Assembly (NCBI RefSeq): GCF_000744375.1 | Contig: NZ_JQLU01000005.1 | Span: 744,001 to 808,000 of the forward strand | Origin: Carnobacterium gallinarum DSM 4847 | GTDB taxonomy: Bacteria > Bacillota > Bacilli > Lactobacillales > Carnobacteriaceae | Direction of reading: 5' to 3' | DNA: 64,000 nucleotides | In this document: in pieces, positions 1 to 9,801 of the stretch | How the letters are laid out: each line of letters begins with the position of its first letter | Position numbering within the stretch: position 1 is the first letter of the stretch | Position numbers and translations under genes: made by a program | The notes under the pieces: generated by a model | Databases searched by the model: none | The model's input: only the letters and a program-made list of their open reading frames with translations | What the model was told of the DNA's origin: nothing

Positions 1-2452
1 CTAAATGAGTTAATTCCTCTGCTAAATCTGGCACCACTTCTTGCAAAACTTCCGCTAATTGTTTCAAGACCTGATACGTCAACGCTACTGTCCAACTACT
101 TGCCATATTCTTTTTCAAATTACTATCATAAGGCTGTAACGTATCATCCCAATCCCCATCTCCATAGCAAGATAAATACGTGCCTACTAAGAAATTAGTA
201 CGAATATAGTCGATTTCTTTTCTAAGATGCTCCAATAATGAAGCTGTATACGTTGTCTTTTGATTCGTTTCGCGATCCGCATAAGGAATCTGGTCTGCCA
301 AAATGGAAAAATCATTGGTTCGTTTCAAATAATCCCCAACCACTTTCAAAGGCCAAACAATGATATCTCCATGACTTTCCTCCGCCTTCACTTCTTCGTA
401 ACGATCAAACATAAACCATTGAGGCCAATTGCCATCATTTTCAAATTGATTCGCAAATAAAGTTTGAATAATCTCTTTTACGACTTCAGTTTGATTGGTC
501 GCAAAGAAATACTCCACTGGACCTTGGGAGACATCTCTAGTTCCCCAAGCGGCACCACCATACTGCTCTAAACCATGAGGAACTAGATAATGAACCAGCA
601 TATTATGAGTGTACCACCAGGCAAGTGTATTTAAACGAGCAACTTCACGTTGAATCTCAGGGTTTTCATGGTACAGTTCAAAGTAATTCATCACTTCTCC
701 TAGATGCTGTGTGTAGCGATCTACTGCTGCCATAAATGACTCCATTGTTGCATCATAAGCCTCACCCGTCGTTGTTCCTTGAATCTTAATTCCGAAAGAG
801 GTCGTTGCTGCGATTTCTAAAATCACTAATGATTCTGAAGCATCTATCTCATCCGTTTCCAAAAAGAAGGCATCTTCCTGCAACTGAAAATCTGCTTGTA
901 CGACTTCTAAATAATAGGTTAAATCAGGATATTTTTCTGCCATTGTCGAATCTTTTTCAGCTTTAACTGTCAGCAGATTCCCTTCTCTCGTTAATTTGAA
1001 TGGTACTTTATATTCATTTTCATTCATTGTAATTTGATTGGTAACTAGATAGCGATAGGATTTTCCACTTTCGCTAACTACGTCTAACTGAATTTTCGGT
1101 GCATCAACAGTCGTATAATTCGTCACGATTAACATATCGTCTTGTAATTTGTAATACCATTTTCCATAGTTAAAGCCCATTTCAAATGCAGCAGGCATCG
1201 CCAATAGTTGATACTTTCCATCTAATTCTACATAAATCCGTTGTCCTGAAGTCTTCAACACATTTAATGCATTCCGAGCATTACTCATTAGCTTATTCAT
1301 CGAAGTATTGCCTAAAACCACTTGCGCATTAAACAAACCATACATATAAGAGGTTGTCGTTAAGATTTCTTCGTTTATCTTTAAATGCGCCCCGCTAAAT
1401 AAAATATGTCCATGAGGACGTTCCACAAGTTGTTCTTTTTCTTTCAAGACAACATGGGCTTGTCCATCTGTAAAAAAAGATAACAATTGATTTTCACTAT
1501 ATTCCTCTTCCTGTCGATTTGGAAAATAACGTCGAATGTCTTTTTCTGTAAAGGCTTCGGTTTGCAGCACCTTACCAAATTGCGCGGCTTTTTTGATAAG
1601 TGGCTGTTGACTGAATATCGGTGGATTTTCAAGTTGTAACTGTTCCCATGCGTCATCCACTTCCATTTGATAGTCAATTTCTGTCAGCGCTGTTGGATGA
1701 TTTTCTTGTGCCAGTCCATAAAAGACTATTTGTTGCGGCTGTTCCTCTGTCAACTGAATTTTTCCAGATTGCAATGCCGTGTATGCCATTTCATATTGGT
1801 AAACTTCATTGGCTAAAGTCAGTTGACTTAATATTGCTGGCTGGTTGCTTTCTTTATAAGACAAGCCAAAAAATTGAAATCCATCAGTAGAATAACCCTG
1901 TGCTTTAGTTAAACTCCCTTGCTGTAAATAAGGAAATTGATTGTTTGCTTGTGGTTGATTCTGCCTTGAACAGACGACAAAACCTTTCACAGCATCTTCA
2001 AATACTGCGTGATCGATATATTGTCCCACGTAGGCTTCATTTGATTGTAGCGCACCAATTCCAGCTAGCCCAACATCTTGTCCATAAATAACATCAACTA
2101 GGAGACCCGCGCCACTTAATTCAATTGACCAAAACCAAATACCTTCTGTTGCCAAACTAAAGATTACTGTATAAGATACGCCTGCCACTTCACCTAACCA
2201 CTTCAACTGATTCTGATTGCTTCCCGTGTAAAAGGTACTCGTAGAAGCTATCCCCAGTAAAGGAAAATAACGAATTCCATCTGCGTTAAACACTCGCAAA
2301 TACAAATTATTCATAGAACCATCAAGAATATTGGTTTGGACTTGGTTGTACATTGTTTCGCCATGAGTGATATCAAAAATATCCCCACTTTTTAAAAATC
2401 TAAATGCTGTTTTACCAGCTTGTAATTGGATATAATTCTGCGTATTTCCCAT
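1..2452 (-). CDS. 1,2-beta-oligoglucan phosphorylase (GH94-like), 3' end missing
   Basis: Open frame of about 817 codons that runs off the left edge, so the C-terminus is absent. The start ATG at 2452 follows an AAGAGGAA ribosome site and lies 19 bases after the GH3 stop codon. The protein reads as a large glycoside phosphorylase; a GDGDWDDTLQ motif near residue 765 fits the region of the catalytic acid in GH94. The family's Listeria innocua enzyme is about 1100 residues, so about 300 residues would lie outside the window. It would phosphorolyse linear beta-1,2-glucans to glucose 1-phosphate in the cytoplasm. Gene order (binding protein, two permeases, GH3, phosphorylase) is the same as the Listeria innocua sophorooligosaccharide locus as I remember it. 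The exact substrate is inferred from that context. Confidence 0.78.
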   Translation of the reverse strand, partial: MGNTQNYIQLQAGKTAFRFLKSGDIFDITHGETMYNQVQTNILDGSMNNLYLRVFNADGIRYFPLLGIASTSTFYTGSNQNQLKWLGEVAGVSYTVIFSLATEGIWFWSIELSGAGLLVDVIYGQDVGLAGIGALQSNEAYVGQYIDHAVFEDAVKGFVVCSRQNQPQANNQFPYLQQGSLTKAQGYSTDGFQFFGLSYKESNQPAILSQLTLANEVYQYEMAYTALQSGKIQLTEEQPQQIVFYGLAQENHPTALTEIDYQMEVDDAWEQLQLENPPIFSQQPLIKKAAQFGKVLQTEAFTEKDIRRYFPNRQEEEYSENQLLSFFTDGQAHVVLKEKEQLVERPHGHILFSGAHLKINEEILTTTSYMYGLFNAQVVLGNTSMNKLMSNARNALNVLKTSGQRIYVELDGKYQLLAMPAAFEMGFNYGKWYYKLQDDMLIVTNYTTVDAPKIQLDVVSESGKSYRYLVTNQITMNENEYKVPFKLTREGNLLTVKAEKDSTMAEKYPDLTYYLEVVQADFQLQEDAFFLETDEIDASESLVILEIAATTSFGIKIQGTTTGEAYDATMESFMAAVDRYTQHLGEVMNYFELYHENPEIQREVARLNTLAWWYTHNMLVHYLVPHGLEQYGGAAWGTRDVSQGPVEYFFATNQTEVVKEIIQTLFANQFENDGNWPQWFMFDRYEEVKAEESHGDIIVWPLKVVGDYLKRTNDFSILADQIPYADRETNQKTTYTASLLEHLRKEIDYIRTNFLVGTYLSCYGDGDWDDTLQPYDSNLKKNMASSWTVALTYQVLKQLAEVLQEVVPDLAEELTHL

Positions 2453-2471
2453 GATAAATTCCTCTTTTTCC

Positions 2472-4643
2472 TTAATTTATGAATGTAAAACTAGTTTTTA
2501 ATAACCCATCATCGTGACTACTTGGACCCACCATTACATGGAACTCACCTGTATCGCTCTTAAAACTGAGATCTTGATGAACGTAACACAATTCATTTTC
2601 TGATAACGTAAAAGTAATCACTTGTTCTTCATTTGCAGCTAGCTCAATTTTTTGATAGCCTTTTAACTCTTTTACCGGTCGAACAACTTCTCCAACTACA
2701 TCACGAATATAAAGTTGAACAATTTCTTTTCCTATTATATTTCCTGTATTTTTAACTGTTACGTGAATCTTCAAAGTTTCAGATGGTGTTAATTTTGTTG
2801 TTGAAATCTGTAAATCTGAATACGAAAAACTTGTATAACTTAAGCCAAAACCAAATGGATACAAAGCCTCATTAGGAATGTCTAGATACTTAGATACATA
2901 TTTTTCATCTGCTGAACGACCTACTTCTGGACGTCCGGTGTTATCAGGATTGTAGTAAACTGGCACTTGTCCAACATTGTAAGGAAACGACATGCTTAAT
3001 TTGGCAGAAGGGTTGATTGCTCCCATTAAAATATTGGCTAGTGCATTCCCTCCCTCTGTTCCAGGGAACCAAGCTTCTACAATCGCCGCTACTTCTGTTG
3101 ACTGACTAAGTTCGCTAATATCTAGTGGGCGACCATTAAATAACGTCACAACAATTGGCTTTCCTAATTTTTTCAGTTGCTTAAATAAATCTAACTGAAC
3201 TTGTGGCAAATGAATATCGCTACGGCTCGCTGCCTCACCACTCATATCTGAATTTTCCCCTAGCGCTAGAATGATCACATCTGCAGCTTCCGCTATTTCA
3301 AGTGCCTCCGCTACTTCTGTCTGACTTCCTGCAGTTAATACCTCGCATCCTTTAGCAATCATCAACTGTTCAACTGGTACATATTTTCTTAAACCTTCTG
3401 CTAAAGAAATCGCTTTTTCAGACTCACCTTGCCATGACCAAGCACCTAAAATATCCTTTGATTCAGCTCCTGGTCCGATTAACGCAATTTTTTGCTGCGA
3501 TGCCAGAGGCAAGATTCCCGAATTTTTCAGCAAGACAATGGATTCTTCTGCTGCCTTTCTAGCACTTTCACGATGGGCGTCACTTAAAACCAACTCCTGT
3601 TCTCGCTGCACGTCTGCTCCACGATAAGGATTTTCAAACAAACCTAAGTCATTTTTTAAATTCAAAATTCGTAGAACCGCTTCATCTACTAAGTTTTCTG
3701 CAATCTCACCGGCTTCAAGTGCATCTTCCAAATGATTCAGATAACACATCGTCATCATTTCAATATCAACACCCGCTTTTAAAGCCAGTATCGCCGCTTC
3801 TTTCTCATCACTTGCAACGCCATGAGGAACTAGCTCTTTCACTGCACCCCAGTCTGAGATTAAGACACCATCAAAGTTCCATTCTTTTCTTAACAAATCA
3901 CGCATTAGCCATTGATTGGCTGTCGCAGGAACACCATCTACTGTATTAAAGGCTGTCATCACTAGCTTCGCACCTTCATTTAAGGCCGCTTGATAACCAG
4001 GAAGATAGGCCTCACGTAGTTGGCGTTCTGACATATTCACCGTGTTGTATTCTCGTCCCGCAACTGGTGCGCCATATGCCGCAAAATGTTTCACACATGC
4101 TGCAACTCGTTCCACATCTAGGGTCAAATCAGTCCCTTGATACCCACGAACAAAAGCTTTTGCCAACTCTGCATTTAGAAAAGCATCCTCACCAGTAGAC
4201 TCCATTACGCGTCCCCAGCGTGGATCACGAACTAAATCAACCATTGGTGAAAATGTCACATGTAATCCTGAAACTGCTGATTCCAAAGCTGAAATTCTAG
4301 CTGTTTCCTCAGCCAATGCTGTATTCCACGAACTTCCTAAAGCTAAAGGAATAGGGAAAATTGTTTTATAGCCATGAATTACATCTGCCATAAAAATTAA
4401 CGGAATTCCCAAACGGTTTTTAGCTAGATACTTTTTTTGTGTCTGAATCACATCTGCTGCTCCAGAAATCCCTAGAACTGTTCCAGCATTATCAATCATT
4501 TCTTCTGTTAAGCCCATCTCTTCGATTGGTCCAGTTACTGCATCCAAATCAATATAAAATCCCGCTGCTAGCTGCAATAGCTGATTAATCTTTTCTTGAC
4601 GGGTCATTTTTGCTAGTAAGTCTTGCAATTCTACTGCTCTCAT
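2472..4643 (-). CDS. GH3 beta-glucosidase
   Basis: 723 residues with the three-part GH3 plan: an N-terminal barrel, an alpha/beta sandwich, and a fibronectin III-like C-terminal domain from about residue 640. The nucleophile is probably Asp264 in GVLISDWGA. Other GH3 signatures are KHFAAYG near 185-191 and the DPRWGR stretch near 140. There is no signal peptide, so the enzyme is cytoplasmic. In this operon it probably hydrolyses imported sophorose and short beta-1,2-gluco-oligosaccharides beside the phosphorylase. The start at 4643 has a GGAGG site. The 28-base gap to the upstream permease suggests one transcript. Confidence 0.9.
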   Translation of the reverse strand: MRAVELQDLLAKMTRQEKINQLLQLAAGFYIDLDAVTGPIEEMGLTEEMIDNAGTVLGISGAADVIQTQKKYLAKNRLGIPLIFMADVIHGYKTIFPIPLALGSSWNTALAEETARISALESAVSGLHVTFSPMVDLVRDPRWGRVMESTGEDAFLNAELAKAFVRGYQGTDLTLDVERVAACVKHFAAYGAPVAGREYNTVNMSERQLREAYLPGYQAALNEGAKLVMTAFNTVDGVPATANQWLMRDLLRKEWNFDGVLISDWGAVKELVPHGVASDEKEAAILALKAGVDIEMMTMCYLNHLEDALEAGEIAENLVDEAVLRILNLKNDLGLFENPYRGADVQREQELVLSDAHRESARKAAEESIVLLKNSGILPLASQQKIALIGPGAESKDILGAWSWQGESEKAISLAEGLRKYVPVEQLMIAKGCEVLTAGSQTEVAEALEIAEAADVIILALGENSDMSGEAASRSDIHLPQVQLDLFKQLKKLGKPIVVTLFNGRPLDISELSQSTEVAAIVEAWFPGTEGGNALANILMGAINPSAKLSMSFPYNVGQVPVYYNPDNTGRPEVGRSADEKYVSKYLDIPNEALYPFGFGLSYTSFSYSDLQISTTKLTPSETLKIHVTVKNTGNIIGKEIVQLYIRDVVGEVVRPVKELKGYQKIELAANEEQVITFTLSENELCYVHQDLSFKSDTGEFHVMVGPSSHDDGLLKTSFTFIN

Positions 4644-4671
4644 TAAAAACTGCCTCCAAATTCACTGTCAT

Positions 4672-5502
4672 TTATTTCAAACCAGATACATTAAATCCTT
4701 GTAAAATATATTTTTGGAACATCATGAAAATAATAATAATCGGAATCACCATAAAGGTTGAACCCGCCATTTGTAGCGCATAATCATTGCCATGTTGACC
4801 TTTTAATAACGATAATCCAACAGATAAAGTATAGAATTTTTCATCATTGGCAATAATCAACGGCCACATAAATGAGTTCCAGCCACCAATAAACGTTAAA
4901 ATTCCTTGAACCGCTAGAATCGGCTTAGAAATCGGTAAAATAATTCGTGTAAAAATATAAAATTCACTAGCGCCATCTAAACGAGCTGCCTCAATAATCT
5001 CATCAGAAATCGTCGACATAAACTGTCTAAATAAGAAAATCCCAAAAGCCCCAACTAACCCAGGTAAGATAATTCCGGCTAAAGTGTTGGTTAATCCAGC
5101 TAAATTTAATAACAAATACACAGGAATCATTGTAACTTGTCCCGGAATCATCATCGTTGCTAAAACTAACATAAAGTACTTTTCCTTGCCTTTAAAATTA
5201 AACTTAGCAAAGCCATAGCCTGCCATCGCATTTAAAAATAAACCAAAGAATGAAAACGCCGTAATGTATAAAGTGTTTTTCAAATACACAGCAAAGTTCA
5301 TATCTCGGAATAACTTAATAAAATTATCTAATGTAAAATTCTTAGGAAAGATGCTTGGATTTAGCTGCATAATCTCAGAATTGGTCTTAAAAGAAGAAAG
5401 GATCATCCAAATAAATGGGACAAAGGTAATCAATCCCCAGACGGCTAAAAATAGTCCTACTAATAGTTTTTGTCTTTTTTGTCTTGCTTGATAGTTGTTC
5501 AT
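4672..5502 (-). CDS. sugar ABC transporter permease (MalG type)
   Basis: 276 residues with six predicted membrane segments and the EAA loop (EAARLDGASEFYIFTRIILPISKP, about residues 172-195), the contact site for the ATPase in binding-protein-dependent sugar importers of the CUT1 class. It pairs with the permease immediately upstream and the lipoprotein at 6506-7759. No ATPase gene is present in the visible part of the locus, so a shared MsmX-like ATPase elsewhere is likely. Substrate is inferred to be beta-1,2-gluco-oligosaccharides from the neighbouring glycosidases. Confidence 0.9.
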   Translation of the reverse strand: MNNYQARQKRQKLLVGLFLAVWGLITFVPFIWMILSSFKTNSEIMQLNPSIFPKNFTLDNFIKLFRDMNFAVYLKNTLYITAFSFFGLFLNAMAGYGFAKFNFKGKEKYFMLVLATMMIPGQVTMIPVYLLLNLAGLTNTLAGIILPGLVGAFGIFLFRQFMSTISDEIIEAARLDGASEFYIFTRIILPISKPILAVQGILTFIGGWNSFMWPLIIANDEKFYTLSVGLSLLKGQHGNDYALQMAGSTFMVIPIIIIFMMFQKYILQGFNVSGLK

Positions 5503-5523
5503 CTGCTTGCTCCTTTCATCTGA

Positions 5524-6417
5524 CTACATTTGATTGTCGCTATTTCTTCGTTGCATTCTGAATTGCAATAAAGTAATCACGATAATAGCAATAAATAACA
5601 AGAACGACCCTGCGGCTGCATAACCAAATTTGCTTAATTGGAATCCATTACGATAAATAAATAACGCCACACTCGTTGTACTATCCAATGGTCCGCCTTT
5701 CGTCATAACAAACGGCTCCTCGAAGAATTGCAACCAACCAATCATCGTTGTAATTGTCACAAAAAAGATTGAAAAACGAAGCATTGGTACTGTAATATAA
5801 CGCAATTGGTTCCAGCGACTAGCTCCATCTAGCTGAGCAGCTTCATAATATGCTTGAGGAATTCCTTGCAACGCTGCTAAAAAGATAATCATATTAATCC
5901 CAATCGAACGCCACAACGCAAGGATGACCAAAGAAACTTTCGCAACAATCGGATCTTGTAGCCATGGGATTGGTCCAATATGAACAAATGACAACACATG
6001 ATTAATCAAACCAATACTCGGATTAAATAAGTACGTCCAAACAACGGCTACAGCTACCACATTTGTAATCGAAGGTGTATAAAAAACTAAGCGCATAAAA
6101 GCGAAAAAACGATTATTCCCAAAGTTGATTAATAACGCAATTGCTAGTGAGAAAATAATCACTAATGGCACACCTAAAACAACATAAAAAATCGTGTTCC
6201 CAATGGATTTCAGGAAAATCGGATCACTTAAAATATTCTTATAGTTATCAAATCCAATAAAACTAATTCGAGACCAATTAGCTAATCCTGCCAAATTAAT
6301 ATCTGTAAAACTAATGACAAGTGCAATCACAATTGGAAATAAGGAAAATAAAGCGAGTAAAACTAAGGACGGTCCAACAAAGAAATATGGTATTTTTTTA
6401 TTCAAATAGGCTCTCAT
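5524..6417 (-). CDS. sugar ABC transporter permease (MalF type)
   Basis: 297 residues from the ATG at 6417 (MRAYLNKK), chosen because a GGGGAAAG ribosome site precedes it. An ATG 27 codons further upstream lacks one. There are six hydrophobic segments and the EAA loop YYEAAQLDGASRWNQLRYIT. It is the partner of the MalG-type permease that follows. The gene sits 89 bases after the solute-binding protein gene, in the same orientation. Confidence 0.9.
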   Translation of the reverse strand: MRAYLNKKIPYFFVGPSLVLLALFSLFPIVIALVISFTDINLAGLANWSRISFIGFDNYKNILSDPIFLKSIGNTIFYVVLGVPLVIIFSLAIALLINFGNNRFFAFMRLVFYTPSITNVVAVAVVWTYLFNPSIGLINHVLSFVHIGPIPWLQDPIVAKVSLVILALWRSIGINMIIFLAALQGIPQAYYEAAQLDGASRWNQLRYITVPMLRFSIFFVTITTMIGWLQFFEEPFVMTKGGPLDSTTSVALFIYRNGFQLSKFGYAAAGSFLLFIAIIVITLLQFRMQRRNSDNQM

Positions 6418-6505
6418 AACTTTCCCCTTCTTTTTAAAATCTAGGTAATTTAGTGAAAGAAAGGTAGTCAGTCTAAAAACAACTTGGCTACCTTTCAATC
6501 ATCCA

Positions 6506-7759
6506 TTACTTACCTAAAAGTGTTTTTGTTTGATCATTCAATTCATTCATTTGTTTTTGAACATCGGCACCATTTCCATAGATTTGTTCCCATGATTTCA
6601 AGTAATTTTGACTAATTTCTTCCCATTCTTTCATCATTGGCATTGGTTCTGAATTTTGCAACTGTTCCCCAAAGATTGAGATCATTTTGTCATCGGCTAG
6701 AATTGGATCTTCCCATGATTTATGTGAAGTTGGTAATGAATTTGAATTTTTGAAGAAGGTTAATTGATTTTCTGGACGTGCTAAGAATTCAATTAATTTC
6801 ATGGCATTTTTTTCATTTTTGCTACTTTCAAAGACTGCTAAGTTGGCACCACCTGTGCTAGACATATTGTTTTCTTTTTTCGGTAAAACGGCAGTTGCCC
6901 ATTTGCCTTCAATATCTGGCGCATTTTCAGTGATCGCATTAATCATCCATGGACCGCTGATAAACATCGGAACAATCCCCGTACCACCAAAGGTTTGTGA
7001 AATATCTAGACCTAAATCAGCTTTGGGTGCGCTACCATTTTGAATAAACTTATCTAAATAAGAAACAGCTTCAACAAATGGTTTTTTATCAAATAATGGT
7101 GTTCCGTTTTTATCAAATAATTCTGAACCATTTTGTCTAGCAAACATAAATGCTGATGTTGGTTCAGCTAAATCAGCACCAAAACCATACATGTCTTTTC
7201 CTCGGTCAGCTAATTTAGTTGCAGCATCAGATAACTCTTCCCAAGTTGCTGGTGCTTTATCGTAGCCAACTTCTTTCAGTAAATCTGTTCGATAATATAA
7301 CGCACGGGTTTCAGTATACCAAGGGACTGCATAGTATTTATCATCGAATTTAGTCGTAGTAACAGATCCATCGAAGAAGTTCTCAGATTTTAAATTTTTC
7401 TCAGAATCAATGTAAGAAGAAATATCTTTTAGCGCTCCAGCATCCACAAATTCTGCCATCCAAGTTGTTCCCATTTGAACAACATCAGGTCCTTCTCCAG
7501 ACGCAACAGCTGTTAGTAATTTATCATGTGAAGCTGACCAAGGAATGCTTTGAATATCAACTTTAACACCGCTCTCTTTTTCAAAATCATTAAGAATCGG
7601 TTGAATCTCTTTACTGCCGTCTCCCATATACCAAAATGTCACTTTATCACTATCTGTTGCTTTTTTACTATCGTCTTTTCCTGAAGAACATCCTGCCAAT
7701 AATCCTACTGATACAAGCGCTATCGAACTAATAAGTGCAATTTTCTTTTTCATATTCAT
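6506..7759 (-). CDS. sugar-binding lipoprotein of ABC importer
   Basis: 417 residues. The N-terminus has a lysine-rich start, a hydrophobic stretch and a lipobox (LLAGCSSG), so it should be lipid-anchored at Cys24 on the outer face of the membrane. The body is an extracellular solute-binding protein family 1 fold, rich in Trp as in oligosaccharide binders. It is first in the operon, directly after the operator region. By its position it matches the sophorooligosaccharide-binding protein of the Listeria locus. Start at 7759 with a GGAGGTAAG site. Confidence 0.9.
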   Translation of the reverse strand: MNMKKKIALISSIALVSVGLLAGCSSGKDDSKKATDSDKVTFWYMGDGSKEIQPILNDFEKESGVKVDIQSIPWSASHDKLLTAVASGEGPDVVQMGTTWMAEFVDAGALKDISSYIDSEKNLKSENFFDGSVTTTKFDDKYYAVPWYTETRALYYRTDLLKEVGYDKAPATWEELSDAATKLADRGKDMYGFGADLAEPTSAFMFARQNGSELFDKNGTPLFDKKPFVEAVSYLDKFIQNGSAPKADLGLDISQTFGGTGIVPMFISGPWMINAITENAPDIEGKWATAVLPKKENNMSSTGGANLAVFESSKNEKNAMKLIEFLARPENQLTFFKNSNSLPTSHKSWEDPILADDKMISIFGEQLQNSEPMPMMKEWEEISQNYLKSWEQIYGNGADVQKQMNELNDQTKTLLGK

Positions 7760-7799
7760 TTTCTTCTTACCTCCAAATTTCTGTATTTTTTAAAAAATA

Positions 7800-7948
7800 G
7801 AAACGTTTCGACAAATTGATTATATATTTTTTTGCAATCGTTTGCAAGTTTTTTATTTATATTTTTCAAAACAGCTTTGAATCAACCTTTTGTTATTTAA
7901 AATAATTAAAACCCAAAACAATAATAGCGCTTACTAGAAACGTTTCTA
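7800..7948. promoter_or_regulatory. Three LacI-family operator-like palindromes upstream of the beta-1,2-glucan operon
   Basis: The palindrome GAAACGTTTC is at 7800-7809 and TAGAAACGTTTCTA at 7935-7948. TTGCAATCGTTTGCAA at 7832-7847 is a third, slightly different one. All have the central CG of LacI/GalR-family operators. The two GAAACGTTTC sites are identical in core and about 135 bases apart, which would suit DNA looping. No LacI-type regulator gene is visible in the window, so it may lie left of base 1. The rest of the gap 7760-8064 holds no gene that I can see. Confidence 0.65.
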
Positions 7949-8064
7949 TTTACTTAGAATTTCTTATCCCCTTAACTAAATCAAACTTAAATTCTAACTG
8001 TACATTAAGTTTAGAAACCGCTATACTTTTCATATAAATCGTTTACTTAGAAAGGATGTTTTTT

Positions 8065-8580
8065 ATGTCAACACACCAACCAGAAAATTATTGGGTTGAA
8101 AAATTAGACTTACTCCCACATTCAGAAGGTGGCTACTTTAAAGAGATGTTCCATTCTGCTGAACAATTTCAAACGGAGGATCAACGTTTACGCCATCATT
8201 ATTCAAGTATTTATTTTTTATTAAATCAAGAAAGTCCCTCTCATTTTCATCGTTTAAAATCCGATGAAATTTGGTATTATCACACTGGATCACCGTTATC
8301 CGTTCATTTATTGCATCCCGATGGACGTTATGAAGAAATTCAATTAGGACTTGATGGTGAGGCTGGACAAGTATTACAAGCTGTAGTTCCTAAAAATGTT
8401 ATTTTTGGTTCAAGTATTGAAAACAATGGCGATTATGCCTTAGTCAGTTGCATGGTTTCACCAGGATTTGACTATCAAGACTTTGAATTATTTACAAAAG
8501 CTCAGTTATTAAAAGATTATCCTGCTCATCATGAAATTATTGAAAAATTAGCCTATGAAACAATTCCAGTTGCGGAATAA
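8065..8580 (+). CDS. cupin family protein (DUF985 type)
   Basis: 171 residues from the ATG at 8065 (MSTHQPENYW), chosen because AAAGGA lies 8 bases upstream; an ATG at 8056 overlaps that site. The sequence has the features of the Cupin_5/DUF985 family: LLPHSEGGYFKE near the start, the FHRLKSDEIWYYHTG metal-site region, and a late PGFDYQDFEL stretch. Proteins of this family are small single-domain cupins of uncertain role, possibly sugar-binding. It is a single-gene unit, transcribed away from the beta-glucan operon. Confidence 0.85.
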   Translation: MSTHQPENYWVEKLDLLPHSEGGYFKEMFHSAEQFQTEDQRLRHHYSSIYFLLNQESPSHFHRLKSDEIWYYHTGSPLSVHLLHPDGRYEEIQLGLDGEAGQVLQAVVPKNVIFGSSIENNGDYALVSCMVSPGFDYQDFELFTKAQLLKDYPAHHEIIEKLAYETIPVAE

Positions 8581-8631
8581 TAACATTATGTAAAACGATA
8601 AATTTTAGAATCCATGCTCTTCATTTATTCA

Positions 8632-8674
8632 AAAAATAGTCTTGTATTCTTAATTAAGAATGCAAGACTATTTT
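8632..8674. terminator. Terminator after the cupin gene
   Basis: An inverted repeat with arms around AGTCTTG...CAAGACT, flanked by A and T runs, which can act in both directions. The remainder of the gap 8581-8994 shows no further gene. Confidence 0.65.
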
Positions 8675-8994
8675 GATGTTTAACTTTCCATATAAATTCC
8701 TTCAATAACAAGTATTTCTGTAATAAATAAAACAATCGCTTTTTTAGAATAATAAGTCAGGATATTCTCCTTTTAAATTATGTATTTTTGTTTAACTCCT
8801 GTATATCATGTCAAACATATTCGACATGGTTTAAGCTTTATTTGACACTAAGTAATCTAAACTTGACAGAAAAAGACCATTGACTATCTAAAGAATAAAG
8901 ACGCTCCATTGACGGAAACGCCTTTTAACCAACTTTTTTGGCTGAATTAAATACTATTTTGTTTCTTATAATTTAGGCAAATATAAAATCTTAC

Positions 8995-9792
8995 TTAACG
9001 AAAAACCAAATGATACTCTCCGTCATCTGTGCTGTCTAAGTATTGATAGAGAATCAATTCTAGAATTGCAATCATTGAGATATGAGATGTAATTTCCATC
9101 TTATTTAAAAATAATTCATCTGTAAATACATAAAAATTCAAATCGCTCATATTCTGAACAACGTTATTATCTGCACCGGTAATCGAGACAATTAAAGGTC
9201 GAATTTCTTTTTTCACATACTGCATCAATTGAATCCATTCTTCATCCTTGCCTTGATAGGTGAGAATAAAAATAATATCTTGAGGAGTAATCTGTTTTTG
9301 CACAACTTTACGCATCGCTTGATCGTCAGGAAAGACTACTAAAAATCCTGCAGCGACAAATAAATACTTTACATAATGCATTAGCTGCTTATTCATGCCT
9401 TTGGCAAATAAGTAAATAATCGGTTTCTTGCGCAAATATGCCGCCACCAGATCTAGCTTTTTTGTATCAATCACTCGTACAGATTCGTTAATATTTTTTA
9501 AGTACTCTTCACGGTAATCTTTTTGAGAAACCACGAAAGGGCTTGGCTTTTCTTCAGTCTTTTGATTGAGCAGTGTGTATTTGGCAACAGTTGTGAATTC
9601 ACTATATCCAGAGAAACCAATCTTCCGAACAAATCGTAAAAAGGTCGTTGTTGAAACAAAACAATCATCAGAGACTTCTCGAATGCTTTTATTTTTAATC
9701 GCGTTTAAATTCTTCACTACATAGTCAAAGAGAAGGTGCTCGTTTTTCGTTAATTCTGCGACATGCGGATTTACTACTTCAAAAAAATCCAT
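8995..9792 (-). CDS. RpiR-family transcriptional regulator of the agmatine cluster
   Basis: 265 residues: an N-terminal helix-turn-helix of the RpiR type (residues 1-75, with IREVSDDCFVSTTTFLRFVRKIGF) and a C-terminal SIS-like sugar-phosphate-binding region. It is last in the agmatine deiminase cluster, 9 bases after aguA2, which matches the position of the RpiR-type gene in the Listeria cluster. It is probably the local regulator; the effector is unknown. Confidence 0.85.
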   Translation of the reverse strand: MDFFEVVNPHVAELTKNEHLLFDYVVKNLNAIKNKSIREVSDDCFVSTTTFLRFVRKIGFSGYSEFTTVAKYTLLNQKTEEKPSPFVVSQKDYREEYLKNINESVRVIDTKKLDLVAAYLRKKPIIYLFAKGMNKQLMHYVKYLFVAAGFLVVFPDDQAMRKVVQKQITPQDIIFILTYQGKDEEWIQLMQYVKKEIRPLIVSITGADNNVVQNMSDLNFYVFTDELFLNKMEITSHISMIAILELILYQYLDSTDDGEYHLVFR

Positions 9793-9801
9793 CCTTCTCC
9801 C

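Noticed and set aside
1444..1890. Short open frames inside the left-edge gene
   Set aside because: They are out of frame with the continuous phosphorylase reading frame and lack support.
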